Shown piece after piece: positions 1 to 8,160 of a DNA stretch of 64,000 nucleotides; position 1 is the stretch's first letter, and each line of letters starts with the position of its first letter. The DNA is from Chitinophaga arvensicola. Lineage in GTDB: Bacteria; Bacteroidota; Bacteroidia; Chitinophagales; Chitinophagaceae. The notes below the pieces were generated by a model that searched no databases, had not been told where the DNA came from, and was given only the letters and a program-made list of their open reading frames with translations. The stretch covers positions 3,193,499 through 3,257,498 of the forward strand of contig NZ_FOJG01000001.1 of assembly GCF_900110835.1 (NCBI RefSeq), written 5' to 3'. The translations under genes and the position numbers were made by a program.

Positions 1-1
1 T

Positions 2-1966
2 AATATTTTGTATGAACCGGCAGATGGAAAAACACCGCAGGACGTTCTTAATTTTCTGGGTAAACAGGCTATCACGAGGCAGTATGAAGACCGCTATAAA
101 ACGGTGCACGTAACCGCAGCGCACCTGGATAGCGTATTGGCGATCGCTAACCGCCTGTATGAGAGTGGGCTGGTAAAATGGTGTCACCCGGACTTCTTCT
201 CCGATTTCAAACCCAGTACCAATGATCCGCTTTATAACAATCAATATTATTTAGATAACTATGGTCAGACCGGCGGTACTGCCAACATCGACATTGACGC
301 AAACGTTGCGTTCAATAATCTGCCTGCCAATGCGGCCAACAATGTGATCCGCGTGGCCGTCATTGATGATGGCGTAGATGCACATGAAGAGCTGGGAACC
401 CGTTTGGTAGCAGGTTTCACGGCCGGTGGATTTGGCACCGGTGCGCAGTCAAGCACCACGCAGGCGCACGGGCAAGCCTGTGCAGGTATCATTGGTGCCA
501 CCCGTGATAACAACATAGGTATTGCCGGACTGTGTTCCAATTGCCAGATTGTGCCTGTGAATATTTTTAACGGCTTCAATGGCGCTGCTGCCAGTGCCGG
601 CGATATTGCGGGCAGTATCAACTGGGCGTGGACAGCCACCCAGGGAAATGCAGATGTATTGAGTTGTTCCTGGGGAGGAGGTTTACCGGCAGATGCCATC
701 ACACAGGCTATTACGGCGGCCCGAACACAGGGCCGGGGCAACAGGGGCGCGGTAGTGGTGTTTGCGGCTGGTAATTTCCAGAATGGCAGTGCTTCTTCTG
801 TAGCCTATCCTGCTAATGTGTCCGGTGTCATTTCTGTAGGCGCTATCAATAAATCCGGCGCCCGCTGGTATTACAGTCCCAATAGTCCTTCCATTGTAGC
901 TCCCACCGGAGATGTGAATGGTAACGGCGACGTATACACGCTCGATCGTATGGGTACCAATGGTGGCAATGCGGGAAATTATGTGACCAATTTTGGTGGT
1001 ACTTCTGCTGCTTGTCCGCAGGTAGCGGGCGTAGCTGCCCTGATTTTATCTGTTAGTCCGCACCTCACAGAAGCCCAGGTGAAAACCGCTATTCTCACCA
1101 GCGCTACACCCATGAATAACTCCACTAATTTTGGTGCAGGCAGACTGAACGCATACAATGCCATTCAAAAGAGCCTCCCTTATATTATAGGGCCGGATGC
1201 TTTCTGCACCACTACGGCTAATTATACCGTAGGGAATGCACCGCCTAATGCCACCTACGCGTGGACGGTGAGTAATACCAACTATGCATCTGTAACCCCT
1301 TCGTCGGCAACGGCTACGGTTACACGTTTTTCTCAGGGATATACCCCACTGAATGTAACGATAAACGGTATTTACCAGGCAGGTAAATCGCTGGTACTGG
1401 GATCCAATTCTTCGATAGAGGTTCGCCAGGCAGGTACCTGCTATGATGGCCGGCTTACCTGGGAGCTGATCGCTACGCCAAGTTCTTCCAGCGCCAGCAA
1501 CTGGCAATGGGCAGCAGATCCCAACGCCAGTGGAGAATTTTATATCAGCAGCCCCAATAGTTCTTCCACCTTTGTTACCGTAAAAGGCGGCGGTTATGTA
1601 AATGTGACCTATACGGATGCATGTGGACAAACCTCCATGTCCAACGGGGGACTGGTATACAGTCCTTGTCCGTCCAGTCTGATGGCCAATGTTACGGTAT
1701 ATCCGAACCCGGTGAGCAGCCAGCTGTTTATAAAGAACGGTGTAGTAACACCTGCTGTGAATGCAAAAGTTGCAGCAGCGGCACCAGACAATACGCTGGA
1801 AGCGAAACTGTATAATGAGAAAGGATGGCTGATCCGTTCTTCAAAAATAAAGGAAAGCGATGCCACCATCACTTTTGATACCGGCAATCTTCCGGAAGGA
1901 ACTTACTATTTGCATTTGTACCAGGGCGGACAAAGAACCGAGCGACAAATTGTAATCAGGCATTGA
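2..1966 (+). CDS. Subtilisin-like S8 serine protease with T9SS sorting domain (5'-partial)
   Basis: Secreted serine endopeptidase of the subtilase (S8) family; the reading frame is open at the left window edge, so the signal peptide and part of the propeptide are missing. Numbering from the TTG codon at 8, the catalytic triad is Asp120 in VAVIDDG, His154 in HGQACAG and Ser333 in GGTSAACPQVAG, with Asn256 in FAAGN as oxyanion residue. A PKD/Ig-like region follows (about residues 400-550). The last 85 residues form a type A T9SS sorting domain, with VYPNPVSSQLFI and a final GTYYLHLYQGGQ stretch, so the protein is probably exported by the type IX secretion system and anchored or released at the surface. 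The protease assignment is firm. The substrate is unknown. A strong terminator follows at 1987. Confidence 0.93.
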   Translation, partial: NILYEPADGKTPQDVLNFLGKQAITRQYEDRYKTVHVTAAHLDSVLAIANRLYESGLVKWCHPDFFSDFKPSTNDPLYNNQYYLDNYGQTGGTANIDIDANVAFNNLPANAANNVIRVAVIDDGVDAHEELGTRLVAGFTAGGFGTGAQSSTTQAHGQACAGIIGATRDNNIGIAGLCSNCQIVPVNIFNGFNGAAASAGDIAGSINWAWTATQGNADVLSCSWGGGLPADAITQAITAARTQGRGNRGAVVVFAAGNFQNGSASSVAYPANVSGVISVGAINKSGARWYYSPNSPSIVAPTGDVNGNGDVYTLDRMGTNGGNAGNYVTNFGGTSAACPQVAGVAALILSVSPHLTEAQVKTAILTSATPMNNSTNFGAGRLNAYNAIQKSLPYIIGPDAFCTTTANYTVGNAPPNATYAWTVSNTNYASVTPSSATATVTRFSQGYTPLNVTINGIYQAGKSLVLGSNSSIEVRQAGTCYDGRLTWELIATPSSSSASNWQWAADPNASGEFYISSPNSSSTFVTVKGGGYVNVTYTDACGQTSMSNGGLVYSPCPSSLMANVTVYPNPVSSQLFIKNGVVTPAVNAKVAAAAPDNTLEAKLYNEKGWLIRSSKIKESDATITFDTGNLPEGTYYLHLYQGGQRTERQIVIRH

Positions 1967-1986
1967 TATTATAAGGTCCATGCTGT

Positions 1987-2023
1987 AAGCCGTGCAGATC
2001 CCCTGATCTGTACGGCTTTTTTT
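1987..2023 (+). terminator. Rho-independent terminator after the subtilase gene
   Basis: A 14-bp stem (1987-2000 pairing with 2005-2018, one G-T pair) has a four-base CCCT loop and is followed by a run of T. It lies 20 bases after the subtilase stop codon and isolates that gene from the permease. Confidence 0.85.
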
Positions 2024-2168
2024 ATGGGAAGATGATTACCTTGGAGATGATGACCGGAATCGGACACCTGTTGTATTGAAAACGGGCAAATTGTCATCAT
2101 GATAGGTGCCTAATACATTGGTTATCAATAACGCCCGTTTCCGGCATTCAATTAGACCACGTCATCAT

Positions 2169-4577
2169 ATGTTCAGGAATTACTTCAATATCTCGCTCCG
2201 GAATCTTTGGAGAAACAAAGCATTTTCGGCTATCACCATTTTCGGTCTGGCTATTGGTCTGACCACCTGCTTACTGATCACTTTATTTGTGACGGATGAA
2301 TTGCGGTACGACCGTTTTAATCAGAAAGCCGACAGGATTTACCGTATTAACGCGGATTTCTTTGTGAATGGTGCTGCATTTAAGGAGAGATATGCCCCGG
2401 GGCAGTTGGGACCGGTGCTGCAGGCAGATAACCCGAACGTAGAGAATTATGTAAGGTTTATCCGCCAGGGAAATATCCTGGTAAAGAAAGATAATACCAC
2501 GCTGATAGAACACAATGCCAGTTTTGCGGATTCCACCCTGTTTGATGTATTCAGTTTAAAGATGATTGCCGGCGACCCGAAAACGGCGTTGAGGGAACCA
2601 CATACCATGGTCATCTCCGAAAAGATGGCGCTGAAGTATTTCAACAGCACCGATGTAGTAGGGAAAACCTTACAGACCGATAACGTGAACACTTACCAGA
2701 TTACCGGTGTAATCAAAGATGTACCGGATCAATCACATCTGCATTTCGATTTTGTGCGGGCCATGTCTGAACTGGAAGACAGCCGGGTAGATGGTAACTG
2801 GATGTCTGATAACTATGCCACCTATGTACTCATGCGGGAAGGCGCTACAGGTGAGCAGTTGCAAAGTTATGTGAACGCTGCCACGAAGAAGTACATGGAA
2901 GGACCGTTGCAAAAGATGACGGGCAGTAGTTTTGCTGACCTGGAAAAAGCCGGTGGCCACTTTGGATATAACGTATTGCCATTGACAAAAATCCATCTGC
3001 AATCACCTTTAGCGGATGAAGCAGAACCTTCCGGGAACATTCAATATGTATATATCTTTATTGCTGTAGGCGTGATTATTTTGCTGATCGCCTGCGTCAA
3101 CTTTATGAACCTGTCGACCGCCCGCGCTGCTGGCCGTGCCAAAGAAGTAGGGGTGCGGAAAGTGCTGGGCTCACAGCGTACTTCGCTTATCTTCCAGTTC
3201 CTGACAGAATCTACGCTGACTACCTTTTTTGCGCTGATACTGGCCCTGGCACTCACCGTATTGTTGTTGCCTTACCTGAATCAGCTGGCGGACAAGCATA
3301 TCCGGCTGGAAGCTGCTTATTTTGTGTGGGCATTGCCTTTTCTCCTTGTTACCACGATTGTGATTGGTTTCCTGGCAGGCAGTTATCCCGCTTTTTTCTT
3401 GTCGGGTTTTGAACCGATCAAAGTGTTGAAGGGAAAACTGAACAGTGGGTTCAAAGGTAGCTGGCTGCGAAACAGCCTGGTGGTATTCCAGTTTGCATCT
3501 GCCATTTTACTGATTGTAGGTACATTAGTGATCAACAATCAGCTGAATTTTATACGGAACAAGAAACTGGGCTATAACCGTGAACAGGTGCTGGTATTGG
3601 GGAATACGCAATCTTTGTGGACGCATGCCGGCAGTTTTAAAAACCAGGTACTGGCTATTCCCGGTGTGGAATCGGGTACGATGACGGCTTCTCTTCCTAC
3701 AGACATCCGTCAGAACACCAGCATTTATTCCAGGGATGCGGCGCATAGCAATGGTCAGGTAAGTGGTTTCCCGGAATGGTATGTAGATGCGGATTATATT
3801 AATACCATGGGGATGAAGATGGCCAGCGGCCGCAATTTTTCACCCGATATGCCTTCGGATACTTTTGCTTTGCTGGTCAACGAAACAGCAGCGCGTTTGC
3901 TCGGATTTAACGACCTGAATGAGAAATACCTGTATACTGATCGTCCTTTGAAGGTAATTGGTGTAGTCCGGGATTTTAACGCGGGTAGCTTAAAAAGCAA
4001 AATCCCACCGATCATCTTCCGGTTGCAAAATTCGCCCGGTAATATGGCCTTCCGTATTCATACCAGCAATATCCCGGGATTGATTGCGAAGATCAAAAGT
4101 GCATATGAGTCGCAGCCGGGTATGGGTGGACAACCATTCGTGTATTCTTTCCTTGATGATAATTTCAACCGCCTGTATTTGTCGGAGCAGCGCACAGGTA
4201 AGATCTTTATTTCCTTTGCGGTACTGGCGGTGCTGATAGCTTCGCTGGGCGTGTTCGGGCTGATTACTTATGCCGCAGAGCAGCGTACCCGGGAAATAGG
4301 GATCCGCAAGGTATTGGGTGCTTCGGTAACGGGTATTGTGGCGCTGTTATCAAAAGATTTCCTGAAACTGGTAGGAATAGCGATTGTTATTGCTACGCCG
4401 CTGGCCTGGTATATGATGAGCCGGTGGCTGCAAAACTTTGCCTACCAGGTACAGATGAGCTGGACCACTTTTGCGCTGGCCGCGTTTATTGCAATCATGA
4501 TTACGTTGTTAACCGTGAGCTATCGTGCTATCAGGGCGGCGATGGCGAACCCTGTAAGAAGTCTGAAAGCAGAGTAA
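2169..4577 (+). CDS. MacB/FtsX-type ABC transporter permease
   Basis: Inner-membrane permease of the MacB/FtsX superfamily in the duplicated form common in Bacteroidota. Each half has one N-terminal membrane helix (first: FGLAIGLTTCLLITLFV), a large periplasmic MacB_PCD domain and three FtsX helices; the conserved cytoplasmic turns are KEVGVRKVLGS and REIGIRKVLGA. Such proteins couple ATP hydrolysis by a separate subunit to mechanical work in the periplasm, for example efflux of peptides or lipoproteins. No ATPase gene lies next to it. I chose the ATG at 2169, which gives MFRNYFNISLRNLWRNKAFS, the usual family start, over an upstream GTG at 2106 that adds 21 unrelated residues. The length of 802 aa fits the family. 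The stop abuts the convergent kinase stop without a gap. Confidence 0.9.
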   Translation: MFRNYFNISLRNLWRNKAFSAITIFGLAIGLTTCLLITLFVTDELRYDRFNQKADRIYRINADFFVNGAAFKERYAPGQLGPVLQADNPNVENYVRFIRQGNILVKKDNTTLIEHNASFADSTLFDVFSLKMIAGDPKTALREPHTMVISEKMALKYFNSTDVVGKTLQTDNVNTYQITGVIKDVPDQSHLHFDFVRAMSELEDSRVDGNWMSDNYATYVLMREGATGEQLQSYVNAATKKYMEGPLQKMTGSSFADLEKAGGHFGYNVLPLTKIHLQSPLADEAEPSGNIQYVYIFIAVGVIILLIACVNFMNLSTARAAGRAKEVGVRKVLGSQRTSLIFQFLTESTLTTFFALILALALTVLLLPYLNQLADKHIRLEAAYFVWALPFLLVTTIVIGFLAGSYPAFFLSGFEPIKVLKGKLNSGFKGSWLRNSLVVFQFASAILLIVGTLVINNQLNFIRNKKLGYNREQVLVLGNTQSLWTHAGSFKNQVLAIPGVESGTMTASLPTDIRQNTSIYSRDAAHSNGQVSGFPEWYVDADYINTMGMKMASGRNFSPDMPSDTFALLVNETAARLLGFNDLNEKYLYTDRPLKVIGVVRDFNAGSLKSKIPPIIFRLQNSPGNMAFRIHTSNIPGLIAKIKSAYESQPGMGGQPFVYSFLDDNFNRLYLSEQRTGKIFISFAVLAVLIASLGVFGLITYAAEQRTREIGIRKVLGASVTGIVALLSKDFLKLVGIAIVIATPLAWYMMSRWLQNFAYQVQMSWTTFALAAFIAIMITLLTVSYRAIRAAMANPVRSLKAE

Positions 4578-5888
4578 TTAATTGGCGAGCGGTAGTTCCA
4601 GGTAGAAGGAGCTGCCGCCTTCCAGGTTGTTTTCAAACCAGATGGTTCCCTGTTGTGCGGTGGTGTATTCTTTACAGAGGAACAGTCCCAGGCCGATGCC
4701 TTTTTCGTTATCTGTACCGAAGGTAGAGCGTACTTTCAGGGAGAAAATATCTGCCTGTCGCGCCAGGTCGATACCCACACCACTGTCTTTCACTTCAATC
4801 AGGCATTTATCGCCTGACCTGCTGGTTTTGATAAAGATGGTACCGCCCGATGGGGTGAACTTGGCGGCGTTTCCCAGCAGGTTACGGACAATCAGTTGCA
4901 ACATGTTGATATCCGCCATTACTTTGATAGATGCGTCGATATTGGTATCCAGTGCAATTTTCTTTTTAGATACCGCCATTTTATTGATCTTCAGAATAGG
5001 ATGAATAGCAGAGGCCACATCCACGGGGATAAGGTTTACATTCAGGCCATCCATCTGTGTTTTAGACCACACGAGTATATTGTACAGCATTTCCTGGGTG
5101 CTGTTGACCACATAGAGTAATTCAGTTTCTATCTGTGTTTTATTTTCGGGGTCCAGTTCTATTTCCCGCATCAGTTGCAGGTAAGACTGGATCGCTGCCA
5201 GCGGGTTACGAAGGTCGTGGGAGATGAGGGAAAAGAGTTTACTCTTTTCTGTATTCATCATCTCCAGTGAGCGCGTTTTTTCTTCTCCTCTCTTTTTTTC
5301 GTTGTTGTAGGCATTTTTCAGGTATACAGTGCCTATGAAAATAACAGCTACATTGATGATGTAGGTAGGCGTCATATCTGCAAAGATGTCTCTCCTGGTT
5401 TTATATACGGCTTCCACAGACGCAGGATGATAATATTCCCAGGCAATTAATCCGAGTACGGTGAGCAGGTTCAGTGCCAGCCACCAGTAGTATTGTTTGG
5501 GAGGGGAAATCAGCATGGCCAGGAAAAAAGACAGGGTAAAGGAAAGGAGGGAGGCGCCCTGTATGCCCCCGCTATAGAAATAGTTGATACCAAACATGGC
5601 GTTGATCACGATCACGGCAATGACTATACTGATATCTACCTTTTTCCGGTACCTGGATAAAAAATAGATAAAGGAAAAGGCCACTACGAGGAACGCAAAG
5701 ATCAGCGAGGTAACAGTAAGACCGGTAATGTAATTGTAAGGAACATTAATGGCAATGATAAAGAGGGAAATCGCACATATCGCATTGAATATTCGGTTTT
5801 CTAGTGTAAACAGCTGAGGGTCACCTATCAGAAAGTTTAAGAACTGTTTCACCCGTTGGGACATTGTTGTGGTTCCGGTTATTGACAT
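4578..5888 (-). CDS. Membrane sensor histidine kinase (HisKA/HATPase)
   Basis: Two-component sensor kinase of 436 aa. The N-terminal 190 residues hold about six hydrophobic helices with little periplasmic sequence, so the sensor may read the membrane itself or a small ligand. A short coiled segment then leads to the HisKA helix with phospho-acceptor His224 in LISHDLRNPLAAI. The ATP-binding domain has the N box (NLLGNAAKFTP), G1 box (VKDSGVGID) and G2 box (GIGLGLFLCKEY). There is no PAS, HAMP or receiver domain and no adjacent response-regulator gene, so it is an orphan kinase. It is convergent with the permease; the two stop codons touch at 4577/4578. Met9 is a possible alternative start. Confidence 0.92.
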   Translation of the reverse strand: MSITGTTTMSQRVKQFLNFLIGDPQLFTLENRIFNAICAISLFIIAINVPYNYITGLTVTSLIFAFLVVAFSFIYFLSRYRKKVDISIVIAVIVINAMFGINYFYSGGIQGASLLSFTLSFFLAMLISPPKQYYWWLALNLLTVLGLIAWEYYHPASVEAVYKTRRDIFADMTPTYIINVAVIFIGTVYLKNAYNNEKKRGEEKTRSLEMMNTEKSKLFSLISHDLRNPLAAIQSYLQLMREIELDPENKTQIETELLYVVNSTQEMLYNILVWSKTQMDGLNVNLIPVDVASAIHPILKINKMAVSKKKIALDTNIDASIKVMADINMLQLIVRNLLGNAAKFTPSGGTIFIKTSRSGDKCLIEVKDSGVGIDLARQADIFSLKVRSTFGTDNEKGIGLGLFLCKEYTTAQQGTIWFENNLEGGSSFYLELPLAN

Positions 5889-6306
5889 GTTACTAATTTA
5901 AGCAAAAACAACTGCTATTCACAGTGAAAATGCCGGGCTCAGGATAAAATCATATGATTGTAATGTCATCATTTTTTTTTGCTTTTCTGCCTGTCATTTT
6001 TTCTTTGAAAAGAAGACAGGGCCGGCAAAATCAAAGATGATTGTTGGGAGAAGCAATATCCGCGCCATTTGCGTCATATTGTATTCAAGTAGATGTGTTA
6101 ATGAAATGTTAATTGATATTTGCCAGTGATCCGGCTGTTTTAACGGGAAGTCTCCGGAGGATACCTCAGTACCTGCTGTCCTCTCTTTTCATGCTTTTTG
6201 CTAAATGCATTTTATAAAACAGGGAAAGCTATAATAATTATCATTAATTTTCGGCCACGGAAAAGATAAAGAGGTATTCATCCACTTTTTAATATGCGCC
6301 ACAAAA
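5889..6306. other. 418-bp divergent intergenic region
   Basis: This gap separates the - strand kinase from the + strand sigma gene and must hold both promoters. I see no coding potential. It contains a bulged hairpin (5990-5995 with 6015-6020, inner stem 6001-6005 with 6010-6014, loop 6006-6009) next to a run of T at 5972-5980. A GTCATCAT octamer at 5965 matches copies upstream of the permease gene. No exact TAnnTTTG element is visible in front of the sigma gene. Confidence 0.6.
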
Positions 6307-6897
6307 ATGAGGAGTGATGGAGACTTATTACAGCTGATACAAAGAGACGACACAGCTGCTTTTGAATCTATCTATGATAAATACTGGCAGGCCCTTTATT
6401 TAAAGGCATGTCAGCGCGTGGATAAAGACGAAGCCAAAGATATTGTACAGGAGGTCATGATTACCCTATGGCGCAGAAGGAATGAGATCCGTGTAACACA
6501 GGAGGGAGACCTGGGCCGGTACCTGTTTACCGCCATCCGTTACCGGGTGATCAGCCATTATGCCTTTAGCGCTGCGGAAATTAAGAAAGCGGGATTTTTT
6601 GACACTTTTGACGATTATATAGCAACAGATACATTAGAAACCAAAGAACTAAAAGCCAGCATCGAAACCGAGATCGGCAAACTGCCAACCAGAATGCAAC
6701 AGATCTTCCGGCTTAGCCGCGAAGACGATTACACCATTGCTGATATTGCCAAAACGCTGAACATTTCAGAACAAACCGTGAAGAACCAGTTGACAGACGC
6801 CCTGAAAAGGCTGCGTACCTCACTGAAAGCTTCTTCCACGGGAGATTGGACATTGGTATTGATCTACCTTTTCTTCCAGTTCCCTCATCAACAATAG
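6307..6897 (+). CDS. ECF RNA polymerase sigma factor (FecI-like), locus 1
   Basis: ECF sigma factor of 196 aa. Sigma-2 covers about residues 20-90 (FESIYDKYWQALYLKA, then DIVQEVMITLWRRR, the -10 recognition and core-binding helices). Sigma-4 covers about residues 120-175 (LPTRMQQIFRLSREDDYTIADIA, then ISEQTVKNQLTDALKRLR, the -35 helix-turn-helix). A short hydrophobic C-terminal tail (TLVLIYLFFQF) follows, as often seen in Bacteroidota FecI-type factors. It heads a sigma - FecR - SusC - SusD locus and probably directs transcription of the SusCD genes when released by the FecR downstream. A weak hairpin plus T-run starts at its stop codon, so FecR may be transcribed at a lower level or from its own promoter. 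Confidence 0.93.
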   Translation: MRSDGDLLQLIQRDDTAAFESIYDKYWQALYLKACQRVDKDEAKDIVQEVMITLWRRRNEIRVTQEGDLGRYLFTAIRYRVISHYAFSAAEIKKAGFFDTFDDYIATDTLETKELKASIETEIGKLPTRMQQIFRLSREDDYTIADIAKTLNISEQTVKNQLTDALKRLRTSLKASSTGDWTLVLIYLFFQFPHQQ

Positions 6898-6918
6898 TCC
6901 GCATAGCGGCTTATTTTT
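6896..6918 (+). terminator. Weak terminator-like hairpin after sigma gene 1
   Basis: CCGC/GCGG core (6899-6902 with 6906-6909) with an ATA loop, extended by two imperfect pairs and followed by TTATTTTT. It overlaps the sigma stop codon. The short stem suggests attenuation more than full termination. Confidence 0.45.
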
Positions 6919-7149
6919 CCTTGTGCTGCCGGTGCCACGCCCGCTTTTTGGGAAAACTGTGCACCCGCCACCCGGCTGCTTTCGTATAGCCACGGAACTG
7001 CCATCCAATGCTTTGTACACCCGGAGGCAACGGGTGTTTGACCACATCCATAGCTACCTATGGCTCTCCATCTCCCGGAGGAAAAATATTTTTTTAACCG
7101 GACTAGTACCAGACATTATTTTTTGAGATAAGTAATAAAATCGAGCGTA

Positions 7150-8085
7150 GTGGAAGTCAGTAAAATCAGACAGCTTTTTAAAAAGTACATGCTGGGGCAG
7201 GGCTCCGGCACCGAAAACCATGCGATAGAAGATTGGTACCAGTCGTTCGATGCCGAACCATTACCACAAATGGACGAAGCGGAACAGCAACAGGTAAAAC
7301 GGGAAATGTGGCTCCATATCCAGCCGCAAATTATCGTCGCTAAAACGTTTTATCTTACCCGTGGCTGGAAACGGGCTGCTGCTGCGGTTTTATTCCTCGC
7401 CGGCGCCGGAACCGCAGGATATTTCCTGGCTATCCGTTCTGCCGACACCTATACCACCTACGCTACCCGCACGGGTGAACGAAAAACTATCCGCCTCGCC
7501 GATGGATCCGTGATCGTATTGAATGCCGGTTCTACTATCCGTATCCCTGATCAACTCCAAAGGAAAAGAAAACTCCAGCTGCTCGACGGAGAAGTATTCT
7601 TCGACGTGAACACCAATCCGGATATCCCCTTCATCGTGGAAAGCGGCCCCCTGCAAACGACCGTACTCGGTACCTCCTTTAATGTATCCGCATATAAAGA
7701 TGTGCATACACTCAGCATCGGCGTAATGTCCGGTAAAGTAAAGGTAGCCGGCAAAGGAAGCATGGCACAGGTGCTGGAGCGCGACCAGGAACTGGTCTAT
7801 AATAAAATCAGCGGAGAACTGAAAGTATCTCCTGTGGATGAACAACAACCAGGCTGGAAAGAAGGCCGCCTGATTTTTAATGACGTTACGTTCAATGATA
7901 TGGTGGTATTGATGGAAAAGAACTTCGGTATTACTATCACCACTACACAGGAACATGTAAGAACCACCAGGTATACCACAGAAATGCCGACAGATATGGA
8001 GCCCGCAAAAGCAGCACAGGTGCTGGCGGCGATCCACCATCTGCAGGTACGGATGATCAACCAGCACACTGTTATCTACGAATAA
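7150..8085 (+). CDS. FecR-type anti-sigma factor, locus 1
   Basis: Inner-membrane anti-sigma regulator, 311 aa, GTG start. Residues 1-70 are cytoplasmic and would bind the sigma factor. One membrane helix lies at about 77-95 (AAAAVLFLAGAGTAGYFLA). The periplasmic part has the FecR domain (about 105-200; TRTGERKTIRLADGS, LLDGEVFFDV, VLGTSFNVSAY) and a C-terminal DUF4974 domain (about 235-311; LIFNDVTFNDMVVLME). This domain should contact the STN domain of the SusC encoded 75 bp downstream and relay substrate binding. The 252-bp gap from the sigma gene is unusually long for a FecI-FecR pair. The GTG start is the first codon that gives a full N-terminal domain; a later Met at residue 14 would shorten it. 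Confidence 0.92.
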   Translation: MEVSKIRQLFKKYMLGQGSGTENHAIEDWYQSFDAEPLPQMDEAEQQQVKREMWLHIQPQIIVAKTFYLTRGWKRAAAAVLFLAGAGTAGYFLAIRSADTYTTYATRTGERKTIRLADGSVIVLNAGSTIRIPDQLQRKRKLQLLDGEVFFDVNTNPDIPFIVESGPLQTTVLGTSFNVSAYKDVHTLSIGVMSGKVKVAGKGSMAQVLERDQELVYNKISGELKVSPVDEQQPGWKEGRLIFNDVTFNDMVVLMEKNFGITITTTQEHVRTTRYTTEMPTDMEPAKAAQVLAAIHHLQVRMINQHTVIYE

Positions 8086-8160
8086 TAAACAATGTAAAAC
8101 CAAAGCTAATCGCTTAAACCACGTAAATGGAACCTTCTAACAATTAACGCCTAACCACGT

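Noticed and set aside
2106..2168. 21-residue N-terminal extension of the permease from a GTG start
   Set aside because: The family start MFRNYF lies at 2169 and the extension has no homology pattern; it also overlaps the octamer repeats.
7390..8103. 237-codon minus-strand frame inside FecR1
   Set aside because: A shadow of the FecR coding frame, rich in Cys and His with no recognisable domain.
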